From positions 62,001 through 126,000 of the forward strand of contig NZ_JAPQFJ010000001.1 in the NCBI RefSeq assembly GCF_026738875.1: a stretch of 64,000 bases of DNA, written 5' to 3'. Source of the DNA: Clostridium brassicae (GTDB lineage Bacteria; Bacillota; Clostridia; Clostridiales; Clostridiaceae). The notes under the pieces were generated by a model. The model ran no database searches, had not been told where the DNA came from, and worked only from the letters and a program-made list of their open reading frames with translations. The stretch's first letter is position 1. Every line of letters starts with the position of its first letter. Position numbers and translations under genes: made by a program. This document shows, one piece after another, positions 8,056-15,654 of the stretch.

Positions 8056-9780
8056 ATGGTGAATAATGATGTTACTAATAATGCTTTAAAAAAATTAAAT
8101 ATAATTTCTAATAATATTTCAATAGGAATAATTGAAATAGATAAAGAAGGAAGTATTTTATCATTTAATAAAGCAGCAGAAAGAATTTGTTCGATGAAGT
8201 GTAAGCAAGTTTTACACAAAAATATAGCAGATGTGATTCCAAAACTAAATGATGTAGAAGATAGTGAAATAAATAAAAAGACTAGAAAAAATGAAGTATA
8301 TATAACTGGAAAAGTCACATGTGTAACTAAAATACCTATAAAAAAAGGAGGAAATATAGAAGAAACTATAATACTTATTAGTGATGAAACTGAACATGTT
8401 AGATTAATGAAAGAACTAGAAAGAAATAAGGATGTTTCTGAAGTATTAGAAGCTGTTCTTGAAATGACCTATGATGGAATTGTAGTAGTTGATAAAGAAG
8501 GCTATGTAAGAATGATAAGTAAGGTATATTCAGATTTCCTTGGAATAGATAGAGATAAATCTATAGGAAAGCATGTTACAGAAGTAATAGAGAATACGCG
8601 AATGCATATTGTAGCGAAAAGTGGGATAAGAGAAAGTGTAGATTTTCAAAAAGTTAGAGGTAGGTACATAATAGCAAACAGGATACCAATAATAAAAGAT
8701 GGAGAAATACAGGGTGCTGTTGGGAAAGTGCTGTTTAAAAACCTAAAATCTTTCGATTCCTTTTCAAAGAAAATAAATAAAATAGAAAAGCAGATTAAAC
8801 AATATAATGGAAGATCCAGTGAAAATAACAATGCCATATATAGCTTTGATAATATAATTGGAAGAGGAAAGGCAATAGAAAAAACTAAAAATATAGCCAA
8901 AAAAGCCGCCCTTACCACATCCAATGTTTTACTAATTGGAGAAAGTGGTACAGGAAAAGAACTTTTTGCACATGCTATACATAAGGCTAGCGATAGAGCT
9001 TATGGGAATTTTATAAAAGTTAATTGTGCCGCTATACCTTCAGAACTATTAGAATCAGAGTTGTTTGGATATGAGAGAGGATCTTTTACAGGTGCAAATA
9101 AAGAAGGCAAAATAGGAAAATTTGAATTAGCGGATGGTGGTACCATATTCTTAGATGAGATAGGGGATATGCCTTTATCTATGCAAGTCAAGCTTTTAAG
9201 GGTTATCCAAGAAAAAGAGGTTGAAAGAGTAGGGGCAGATCATATTAAGAAGATAGATATAAGAATTATAGCAGCTACAAATAGGAATTTAGAAAAGATG
9301 GTTCATGAAAGAAAGTTTAGACAAGATTTATATTACAGACTTAATGTTGTTACTATTAGAATTCCTTCTTTAAGAGAAAGAAAAGAGGATATAGAAACAT
9401 TAATATATTATTTAATAGGTAAAATAAGCAAAAAACTTAATAAATATATTAAAGGTATAACAGTAGAAGCAATAGAGTATATGAAAAATTATACTTGGGA
9501 AGGAAATGTGAGACAGTTAGAGAATGTTATAGAGATGGCAATAAATATTGTAAACTATGGGGAGGTTATAGATATTGACCATCTACCTAAAGAGATAACA
9601 GGAAGAAAGATTATAAGCAATATAGAAAAACTAGAAGATGTTATTAATAAAGCGGAAAAAGAAGCTATTTTAAATGCTTTAGTGGTTTGTAAAGGAAACA
9701 AATCTAAAGTTGCAAAATTATTAGAAATTAGTCGTACCACGCTTTACGAAAAGATGAGTAAACATGATATTTTAAGTTAA
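8056..9780 (+). CDS. Sigma-54-dependent transcriptional activator with two PAS domains
   Basis: A bacterial enhancer-binding protein of 574 residues. Residues about 12-115 and 130-230 look like PAS sensor domains; there is no phospho-receiver domain. The AAA+ domain (about 262-500) has Walker A GESGTGKE (295-302), the sigma-54 contact loop GSFTGA (342-347) and Walker B GGTIFLDEIGDM. A Fis-type helix-turn-helix is at 530-572 (KSKVAKLLEISRTTLYEKM). The PAS domains probably sense a small molecule such as a substrate or CoA ester. It lies between two sigma-54 promoters with near-identical sequence, so it very likely activates both. Confidence 0.93.
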   Translation: MVNNDVTNNALKKLNIISNNISIGIIEIDKEGSILSFNKAAERICSMKCKQVLHKNIADVIPKLNDVEDSEINKKTRKNEVYITGKVTCVTKIPIKKGGNIEETIILISDETEHVRLMKELERNKDVSEVLEAVLEMTYDGIVVVDKEGYVRMISKVYSDFLGIDRDKSIGKHVTEVIENTRMHIVAKSGIRESVDFQKVRGRYIIANRIPIIKDGEIQGAVGKVLFKNLKSFDSFSKKINKIEKQIKQYNGRSSENNNAIYSFDNIIGRGKAIEKTKNIAKKAALTTSNVLLIGESGTGKELFAHAIHKASDRAYGNFIKVNCAAIPSELLESELFGYERGSFTGANKEGKIGKFELADGGTIFLDEIGDMPLSMQVKLLRVIQEKEVERVGADHIKKIDIRIIAATNRNLEKMVHERKFRQDLYYRLNVVTIRIPSLRERKEDIETLIYYLIGKISKKLNKYIKGITVEAIEYMKNYTWEGNVRQLENVIEMAINIVNYGEVIDIDHLPKEITGRKIISNIEKLEDVINKAEKEAILNALVVCKGNKSKVAKLLEISRTTLYEKMSKHDILS

Positions 9781-9809
9781 AAATGCAATTCAAAATATAA
9801 ATCCACATA

Positions 9810-9882
9810 AAAAGTGTACAGATATACTTACATATTTTAAGAGAAAAGTAATGTGTGTAAGTAAAAATGTGCACTTTTATTT
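9810..9882 (+). terminator. Long imperfect stem-loop after the activator gene
   Basis: AAAAGTGTACA...TACTTACA on the left pairs with TGTAAGTA...TGTGCACTTTT on the right, followed by TTTATTT. It probably terminates the activator gene. Its length and internal loops would also allow a regulatory role. Confidence 0.6.
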
Positions 9883-9888
9883 GTCGAA
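9882..9888 (+). promoter_or_regulatory. Possible Spo0A (0A) box
   Basis: TGTCGAA matches the core 0A-box consensus (TGNCGAA). A seven-base match in AT-rich DNA is weak evidence. Confidence 0.2.
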
Positions 9889-9898
9889 AAAGTAAAAA

Positions 9899-9916
9899 TG
9901 TTAGGTTATCCTAACA
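9899..9916. promoter_or_regulatory. Inverted repeat, candidate upstream activator site
   Basis: TGTTAGGTTATCCTAACA has perfect 7-bp arms around a 4-base centre, about 155 bases upstream of the sigma-54 promoter. That is the usual distance for an enhancer-binding protein site. I see no obvious second copy before the hydratase promoter. Confidence 0.4.
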
Positions 9917-10053
9917 ATAAATAAAGATATTGATATTTTGTTGTATAAAAATTGGCGAAAATAGTCGTAAAAGAAAATTTAAAATTAATATTTTTAATGT
10001 GATTTGTGTTGACTCTTATTAATGAAAAAGTTTACAGAATATTGTTAAAACAT

Positions 10054-10069
10054 TGGCATGCTAATTGCT
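10054..10069 (+). promoter_or_regulatory. Sigma-54 (-24/-12) promoter of the CoA-transferase gene
   Basis: TGGCATGCTAATTGCT matches the sigma-54 consensus: GG at 10055-10056 and GC at 10067-10068, ten bases apart, with TTGC at -12. Transcription would start near 10080, about 55 bases before the ATG. Confidence 0.85.
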
Positions 10070-10134
10070 AATTTAATAAGTGTAAGTTTTAAAATACAAA
10101 ACGTAAATATTGTATGATAAGGGAGGCCATGATT

Positions 10135-11682
10135 ATGAGATCAAAAGTAGTAAGTCTTGATGAAGCTATTTCATTAATTAAAGATGGTGACACAGTTGCA
10201 GTGTCAGGTTTTGTTGGAGCGGGTCATCCAGAAGAATTAACTTCCGGACTTGAAAAAAAATTCTTAGAAGAAAATAAACCTAGTAATTTAACTTTTATTT
10301 ATGCAGCTGGACAAGGTGATAGTAAGGATAGAGCAATGAATCATGTAGCTCATGAGGGGTTAACTAAAAGAGTTATAGGAGGTCACTGGGCTCTTGCACC
10401 AAAGCTTCAAAAACTTGCTTTAGATAATAAGACAGAAGCTTACAACTTTCCACAAGGAACTATATCTCAACTATTTAGAGATATAGCAGCTGGAAAAATA
10501 GGTACAATTACTCATGTTGGTTTAAAGACATTTGTAGATCCAAGATTACAAGGTGGAAAAATAAATGATGTAACTAAAGAAGATTTAGTTAAATTAGTTA
10601 ATGTTGATGGAAATGAAAGATTATTATACAAAGCAATGCCTATAAATATTGCATTAGTTCGTGGTACTTATGCTGATGAAAAAGGTAATGTAACTATGGA
10701 GAAGGAAGTTGCTAGCTTAGAAACTCTTTCAATAGCTCAAGCAGCTAAAAATTCAGGTGGTAAGGTTATAGTACAAGTAGAAAAGATAGTTAAAAACGGG
10801 TCTTTAGATCCAAAACTTGTTAAGATACCAGGAATATATGTAGATGCCATAGTAATAGGTACACCAGAAAAGGGTATGCAAACTTTTGGAACACAATATA
10901 ATCCAGCATTCTGTGGAGATGTAACAGTTCCACTAGGTAGCATGGCATCAGTGCCTTTAAATGAAAGAAAGATAATAGCAAGAAGAGCAGCAATGGAACT
11001 TCCAAAAGATGCAGTGGTTAACTTGGGAATAGGAGTTCCAGAAGTTATAGCAATGGTAGCTAATGAAGAAGGAATAGGAGATTCCATGACATTAACAGTA
11101 GAAGCAGGTGCAATAGGTGGAGTACCAGCAGGTGGACTAGACTTTGGTGCTACAACAAATGCAGAAGCTATATTAGACCAACCATATCAATTTGATTTTT
11201 ATGATGGTGGTGGAGTAGATGTAGCATTCTTAGGATTAGCTCAATGTGATGAAAAAGGAAATATAAATGTAAGTAAATTTGGTCCAAAGATAGCAGGATG
11301 TGGTGGATTTATTAACATAACTCAAAATGCTAAAAAAACAGTTTATTGTGGAACATTTAAAGCAGGTGGATTAAAAGTAGCTGTTGAAGAGGGAAAATTA
11401 GTAATAAAACAAGAAGGAAAAGTTAATAAGTTCATAAAAGAAGTTGAACAAATCACATTTAGTGGAGAATATGCACAAGAAGTAGGACAACCAGTTCTAT
11501 ATATAACAGAAAGAGCAGTGTTTGAATTAACAAAAGAAGGATTAGTTCTTAAAGAAATTGCACCAGGAGTTGATTTAGAAAAAGATGTACTAGCTCATAT
11601 AGATTTTAAACCAATAGTAGCTAAAGATTTAAAATTAATGGATGAAAGAATATTTAAGGATGAGTTAATGGGTCTGAAATAA
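10135..11682 (+). CDS. Short-chain acyl-CoA:carboxylate CoA-transferase (family I, fused alpha-beta; Pct/YdiF-like)
   Basis: Moves CoA between short-chain acids such as acetate, propionate, butyrate or hydroxybutyrate through a glutamyl-CoA thioester. The 515 residues contain both halves of a family I CoA-transferase: the N-terminal half has [13 protein letters not shown], and the C-terminal half has the catalytic Glu323 in VEAGAIGG. I chose ATG 10135 because GGAGG at 10122-10126 is eight bases upstream; upstream ATGs lie in or before that site. It follows a sigma-54 promoter and precedes a permease gene. Likely job: activating an imported hydroxy acid with acetyl-CoA or butyryl-CoA. The exact substrate is not determinable here. 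Confidence 0.9.
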   Translation: MRSKVVSLDEAISLIKDGDTVAVSGFVGAGHPEELTSGLEKKFLEENKPSNLTFIYAAGQGDSKDRAMNHVAHEGLTKRVIGGHWALAPKLQKLALDNKTEAYNFPQGTISQLFRDIAAGKIGTITHVGLKTFVDPRLQGGKINDVTKEDLVKLVNVDGNERLLYKAMPINIALVRGTYADEKGNVTMEKEVASLETLSIAQAAKNSGGKVIVQVEKIVKNGSLDPKLVKIPGIYVDAIVIGTPEKGMQTFGTQYNPAFCGDVTVPLGSMASVPLNERKIIARRAAMELPKDAVVNLGIGVPEVIAMVANEEGIGDSMTLTVEAGAIGGVPAGGLDFGATTNAEAILDQPYQFDFYDGGGVDVAFLGLAQCDEKGNINVSKFGPKIAGCGGFINITQNAKKTVYCGTFKAGGLKVAVEEGKLVIKQEGKVNKFIKEVEQITFSGEYAQEVGQPVLYITERAVFELTKEGLVLKEIAPGVDLEKDVLAHIDFKPIVAKDLKLMDERIFKDELMGLK

Positions 11683-11770
11683 TTAATTAAATTTTTAAAT
11701 TATCAAATTGACAACTATAAGTTATATGCGTTGGCTTTATAGATATAAACTTTATCATATAAAAGTTCAA

Positions 11771-11880
11771 GAAAACTTATAAATAAAACTTACAAATCAG
11801 ATATTATTACCAGTAATAAAAAATAAACTTACAAATCATAAATTTATAGATGAAAAATTTAAAACAAACTTACTAATTTT
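11771..11880. repeat. Short direct repeats in the leader of permease 1
   Basis: AAACTTACAAATCA occurs at about 11786-11799 and 11825-11838, with poorer relatives near 11774 and 11866. The role is unknown; they may be regulator binding sites for the first permease gene. Confidence 0.4.
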
Positions 11881-11884
11881 AATG

Positions 11885-11919
11885 TCATTTTCTAGAGAAA
11901 ATTATTCTCTAGAAAATGA
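11885..11919. promoter_or_regulatory. Perfect 14-bp stem-loop before permease 1
   Basis: TCATTTTCTAGAGA (11885-11898) pairs perfectly with 11906-11919 around a 7-base loop, 37 bases before the permease start. The T run after it is poor (ATATTATTAAG), so it may be a partial terminator between the CoA-transferase and permease 1, an mRNA processing or stabilising hairpin, or an operator. Confidence 0.5.
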
Positions 11920-11955
11920 TATTATTAAGACTAGAAAACAGGGAGGAGAAAAAAT

Positions 11956-13335
11956 ATGATGGGAGTTATTGGCGTTATAATATCTCTTTTATTATTAATG
12001 TACCTTGCATATAGAGGTATAACAGTACTTGTATTAGCACCTATTTTAGCTTTATTTGCTACAATCATGAGTGAGGGAACAAGTGCTCATATAATGGCAA
12101 CGTATACAGAAATATTTATGAAAAATTTTGCTGGATATTGTAAATCATATTTTCCTATATTCTTATTAGGTGCAATATTCGGTAAGCTTATGGATGATTC
12201 AGGAGCAGCAAAGTCTATTGCTCATGCAATTGCTACTAAGCTTGGAAAGGATAAAGCAATACTAGCAGTTGTATTATCCTGTGGTGTATTGACATATGGT
12301 GGAGTATCATTATTTGTTGTTGCATTTGCAGTATTTCCAATAGCAACTCAATTATTTAGAGAAGCAGATATACCAAAAAGGTTAATCCCAGGGGCTATAG
12401 CTTTAGGATCATTTACTTTTACAATGACAGCACTTCCAGGAACACCTCAGATACAAAATGCTATACCAATGCCATTCTTTGGAACAGATGCGTATGCAGC
12501 ACCAATTTTGGGTATTGTAGCAGGTATACTTATGTGTGCTGGTGGAGTTACTTGGTTAATGTATAGAGCAAAAAAGGCAGCAGTAGCAGGAGAAGGATAT
12601 GGAGATCATCCAGATGAGAATACAAATGATATAGACACTAGCAAACTTCCAAGCTTTGTTCTTGCAATTATACCTATAATTATAGTTTTAGTTCTTAATT
12701 ATGTTTTAGGAAAAACGTATTATCCATCAACGGATACATCATATTTAAAAGATTATGGAACTGCGTTAGGAAAAGTAAAAGGTATTTGGAGTTTAATAAT
12801 TTCATTAGTTGTAGCAATAGTATTTACTATAGTTACAAATAGAAATAGATTAAAAGATGCTAAAAAGTCAGTTAATCAAGGAGCTATCGGTTCACTTTTA
12901 GCAATCACAAACACATCTTCAGAGGTTGGATATGGAAATGTTATTCAATCATTGGCGGCATTTGCTATTATACAAAATGCAATTCTAGGAATATCAAGTA
13001 ATCCATTAATATCAGAAGCAATATCAGTTAATGTTCTTGCTGGTGTAACAGGTTCAGCATCAGGTGGTATGAGTATAGCACTTGGAGCACTTGGGAAACA
13101 GTATTTAGCCATGGCACAAGCAAATGGAATAAATCCAGAAGTTCTTCATAGAATAGCAACATTAGCATGTGGTGGATTTGACTCATTGCCACATAATGGA
13201 GCAGTTATAACATTGCTTGGAATATGTGGAGCCACACATAAAGAATCTTATAAAGATATAGGTATGTGTTCTGTTATTATTCCTATTTGTACACTTGTCA
13301 TAGTACTTATATTAGCAAACTTTGGAATAGTTTAA
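11956..13335 (+). CDS. GntP family permease, copy 1
   Basis: A 459-residue, 12-14-helix membrane transporter of the GntP (gluconate/hydroxy-acid:H+ symporter) family. Motifs include KSYFPIFLLGAIFGKLMDDSGAAKSIA cut here as FGKLMDDSGAAKSIA, and TALPGTPQIQNAIP and PHNGAVITLLGICG. Family members transport gluconate, other sugar acids and D-3-hydroxybutyrate. The CoA-transferase and (R)-hydratase upstream make a short hydroxy acid such as 3-hydroxybutyrate the best guess. GGAGGAG seven bases upstream supports the ATG. It may be read from the sigma-54 promoter past the 11885 hairpin. It is the closest relative of copy 3. Confidence 0.88.
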   Translation: MMGVIGVIISLLLLMYLAYRGITVLVLAPILALFATIMSEGTSAHIMATYTEIFMKNFAGYCKSYFPIFLLGAIFGKLMDDSGAAKSIAHAIATKLGKDKAILAVVLSCGVLTYGGVSLFVVAFAVFPIATQLFREADIPKRLIPGAIALGSFTFTMTALPGTPQIQNAIPMPFFGTDAYAAPILGIVAGILMCAGGVTWLMYRAKKAAVAGEGYGDHPDENTNDIDTSKLPSFVLAIIPIIIVLVLNYVLGKTYYPSTDTSYLKDYGTALGKVKGIWSLIISLVVAIVFTIVTNRNRLKDAKKSVNQGAIGSLLAITNTSSEVGYGNVIQSLAAFAIIQNAILGISSNPLISEAISVNVLAGVTGSASGGMSIALGALGKQYLAMAQANGINPEVLHRIATLACGGFDSLPHNGAVITLLGICGATHKESYKDIGMCSVIIPICTLVIVLILANFGIV

Positions 13336-13439
13336 GAATACACAAACTAATAAAAATGTGATGTACTTTTATTATGGGAATAGGTTAAGAGTATTATGAA
13401 AGGCAATTTTCTTTCTTTTGTCAGAAAATTTTTAAATTA

Positions 13440-13497
13440 AACAAAACAAGGACTATAATGAAAAATTTATTTTTCATTATAGTCCTTGTTTTGTTAT
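13440..13497. terminator. Strong bidirectional-type terminator after permease 1
   Basis: A stem of more than 20 bp (AACAAAACAAGGACTATAAT with its complement at about 13473-13495) flanked by A-rich and T-rich ends. Confidence 0.9.
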
Positions 13498-13726
13498 AAA
13501 TATAGGATAAGTTCTGTGAAGGCTAGAACAATGGAATTATTGATCACTATAATATTAGAAGTTTATCTTATGTTTCAAAATAGCTATTAAGTAGAGATTT
13601 GATAGATTAGAACTTAGTACTAATCTATCAGACAAAATAAGAATTCAATGAATAGCATATAAACTTGAAAAATATCATATAATGTTTTGATGTAATAAAA
13701 TATTATATGTGAAAGGAGAAGAATAT
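13498..13726 (+). promoter_or_regulatory. Leader region of permease 2 with an inverted repeat
   Basis: The stretch has no gene. TGATAGATTAG (13600-13610) and CTAATCTATCA (13620-13630) form a perfect 11-bp inverted repeat with a 9-base loop, about 100 bases before the permease start. No T run follows, so an operator or RNA structure is more likely than a terminator. I see no sigma-54-type promoter here. Confidence 0.45.
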
Positions 13727-15106
13727 ATGTTAGGAGTTATTGGCGTCATTATATCACTTATTTTATTAATGTATCTTGCATACAGGGGCATAACAGTTCT
13801 TGTACTTGCACCTATATTGGCATTATTTGCAACAATTATGAGTGAAGGCGCTAACGCGCATATCATGGCAACGTATACAGAAATATTTATGAAAGCTTTT
13901 GCAGGATTTTGTAAATCATACTTCCCAGTTTTTTTATTAGGCGCAATATTTGGTAAGCTTATGGATGATTCGGGAGCAGCAAAATCTATTGCTCATGCAA
14001 TTGCAAAAAAATTAGGAAAAAGCAAAGCTATTCCAGCAGTTGTATTATCTTGTGCAGTGTTAACTTATGGAGGCGTATCATTATTTGTTGTTGCTTTTGC
14101 AGTATTTCCAATAGCAACTCAATTATTTAGAGAAGCAGACATACCAAAACGATTAATTCCAGGCTCGATAGGATTAGGGGCGTTTAGTTTTACAATGACA
14201 GCACTTCCTGGAACACCTCAAATTCAAAATGCTATCCCAATGCCATTTTTTGGAACAGATGCATATGCAGCACCAGTTTTAGGTATTATAGCAGCTGTAT
14301 TAATGTGTGTAGGCGGAATATTTTGGTTAACTTATAGAGCTAAAAAAGCATCAATAGCAGGAGAAGGATATGGAGATCACCCTGATGAAAATGTAAATAC
14401 TATAGATGTTGATAAGCTTCCAAATGTGTGGCTTTCAATGGTACCTATAATCATAGTTTTAGTATTTAATTATGTTTTAGGAAAAGTATATTTTGCCGGA
14501 ACGGATATGGCATATTTAAAAGATTACGGAACCGACTTAGGAAAAGTAAAAGGTATCTGGAGTTTAATTATTTCATTAGTTATTGCAATAATATTTACTA
14601 TAGTTTCAAATAGAAATAGATTAAAAGAAACGAAAAAGACAGTTAATCAAGGTGCTATTGGTTCGCTTTTGGCAATTACAAATACATCTTCAGAAGTTGG
14701 ATATGGAAATGTTATCCAATCATTAGCTGCATTTTTAATTATAAAGAATGCAATTTTAGGAATATCGAGCAGTCCATTGGTATCAGAAGCTATATCAGTT
14801 AACGTACTTGCTGGTATAACAGGCTCAGCATCAGGCGGTATGAGTATAGCATTAGGAGTACTTGGAAAACAATATTTAGAAATGGCACAAGCAAATGGAA
14901 TAAATCCAGAAGTTCTTCATAGAATAGCTGCTTTAGCTTCAGGTGGACTAGACACATTACCACATAATGGAGCGGTTATAACATTACTTGGAATATGTGG
15001 ATTAACTCATAAGGAATCCTATAAGGATATAGGGATGTGTTCTGTTATAATTCCACTTTGTACTCTTATAATAGTATTAATATTTGCAAGTTTAGGAGTT
15101 GTATAG
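13727..15106 (+). CDS. GntP family permease, copy 2
   Basis: A 459-residue paralogue of the permeases at 11956 and 15655, collinear over the whole length with no gaps. The start is ATG 13727: AAAGGAG lies just upstream, and the GTG at 13709 is before that site and would add six residues absent from copy 1. It is the most diverged of the three (for example FKAFAGFCKSYFPVF and ASGGLDTLPHNGAV, against NFAGYCKSYFPIF and CGG(F/L)DSLPHNGAV), so its substrate preference or affinity may differ. It has its own terminator on both sides and is probably transcribed separately. Confidence 0.88.
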   Translation: MLGVIGVIISLILLMYLAYRGITVLVLAPILALFATIMSEGANAHIMATYTEIFMKAFAGFCKSYFPVFLLGAIFGKLMDDSGAAKSIAHAIAKKLGKSKAIPAVVLSCAVLTYGGVSLFVVAFAVFPIATQLFREADIPKRLIPGSIGLGAFSFTMTALPGTPQIQNAIPMPFFGTDAYAAPVLGIIAAVLMCVGGIFWLTYRAKKASIAGEGYGDHPDENVNTIDVDKLPNVWLSMVPIIIVLVFNYVLGKVYFAGTDMAYLKDYGTDLGKVKGIWSLIISLVIAIIFTIVSNRNRLKETKKTVNQGAIGSLLAITNTSSEVGYGNVIQSLAAFLIIKNAILGISSSPLVSEAISVNVLAGITGSASGGMSIALGVLGKQYLEMAQANGINPEVLHRIAALASGGLDTLPHNGAVITLLGICGLTHKESYKDIGMCSVIIPLCTLIIVLIFASLGVV

Positions 15107-15130
15107 TATTTTTATAAATAAGCGATAAAA

Positions 15131-15144
15131 AGAAAACGTTATCA
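15131..15144 (+). promoter_or_regulatory. cre-like sequence downstream of permease 2
   Basis: AGAAAACGTTATCA differs from the CcpA cre consensus (TGWAARCGYTWNCW) only at the first base. It lies in the 3' untranslated region, about 240 bases before the promoter of permease 3, so its relevance is uncertain. Confidence 0.3.
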
Positions 15145-15148
15145 TAAT

Positions 15149-15192
15149 AAAGATGTTATCTATAGAAAATATAGGTAACATCTTTTGTATTT
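15149..15192 (+). terminator. Rho-independent terminator after permease 2
   Basis: AAGATGTTATCTATA pairs with TATAGGTAACATCTT, followed by TTGTATTTT. Confidence 0.85.
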
Positions 15193-15340
15193 TAGCTTAA
15201 ATTATTGACTAAGACAAATATAAAAAATATATTTATTTAAACATGAGGTTTTATAAAGAAAATTAGTGTAAATTTATATATTTTACTTCAGTATATTAAA
15301 TATAAAGAAACTGTATAAATATTAACAAATAATTAGATTG

Positions 15341-15355
15341 AATTTTCTGAAAAAA
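15341..15355 (+). promoter_or_regulatory. CodY-box-like sequence
   Basis: AATTTTCTGAAAAAA matches 13 of 15 positions of the CodY box (AATTTTCWGAAAATT) and lies just upstream of the -35 element at 15370. A poorer copy (11 of 15) is at 15491-15505 in the leader. CodY would link this permease to nutrient limitation. Confidence 0.45.
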
Positions 15356-15369
15356 CAAAGAGTGTATTA

Positions 15370-15398
15370 TTGACAAAATAAATACAAATTGGTATACT
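15370..15398 (+). promoter_or_regulatory. Strong sigma-A promoter before permease 3
   Basis: TTGACA (15370-15375) and TATACT (15393-15398) are 17 bases apart. The leader to the permease ATG is about 250 bases and runs through the CoA-transferase remnant, so this may originally have been the promoter of a duplicated CoA-transferase gene. Confidence 0.75.
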
Positions 15399-15541
15399 AA
15401 CATTAAATTAATTTAAAAAAATTTAAAAAATTATTTTTTAAATTGAATAAAGTAAAAATATATTAGATAAAAAGAGCATATAATGCGATTAATTTTCAGA
15501 ATTAAATATAATTTTAAAATATTTAATCAATTTTACACGAG

Positions 15542-15630
15542 AAAGGAGGAAAGTAAAAGATTATATTTAGTGGAGAATATACCAAGAAAATAGGACAACC
15601 TGTTATATAACATAAAGAGAGTATTCCAAA
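15542..15630 (+). pseudogene. Decayed fragment of a second CoA-transferase gene
   Basis: From 15564 the DNA reads ATATTTAGTGGAGAATAT, then AGGACAACC(A/T)GTT, closely matching 11457-11525 near the 3' end of the CoA-transferase gene. Single-base gaps break the frame. An intact-looking AAAGGAGG ribosome binding site at 15543-15550 has no start codon after it, as if most of a gene between its ribosome binding site and C-terminal part was deleted. This implies that the unit CoA-transferase plus permease was once duplicated. Confidence 0.75.
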
Positions 15631-15654
15631 TAAAATGTGAAAGGGGAATGCAAT

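Noticed and set aside
10737-11087. Antisense open frame inside the CoA-transferase gene
   Set aside because: Shadow of a strongly coding region with clear family motifs; no start signal.
11697-11760. Third sigma-54 promoter before permease 1 (TTGGCTTTATAGATAT)
   Set aside because: The -24 half fits, but no GC occurs at the required -12 position.
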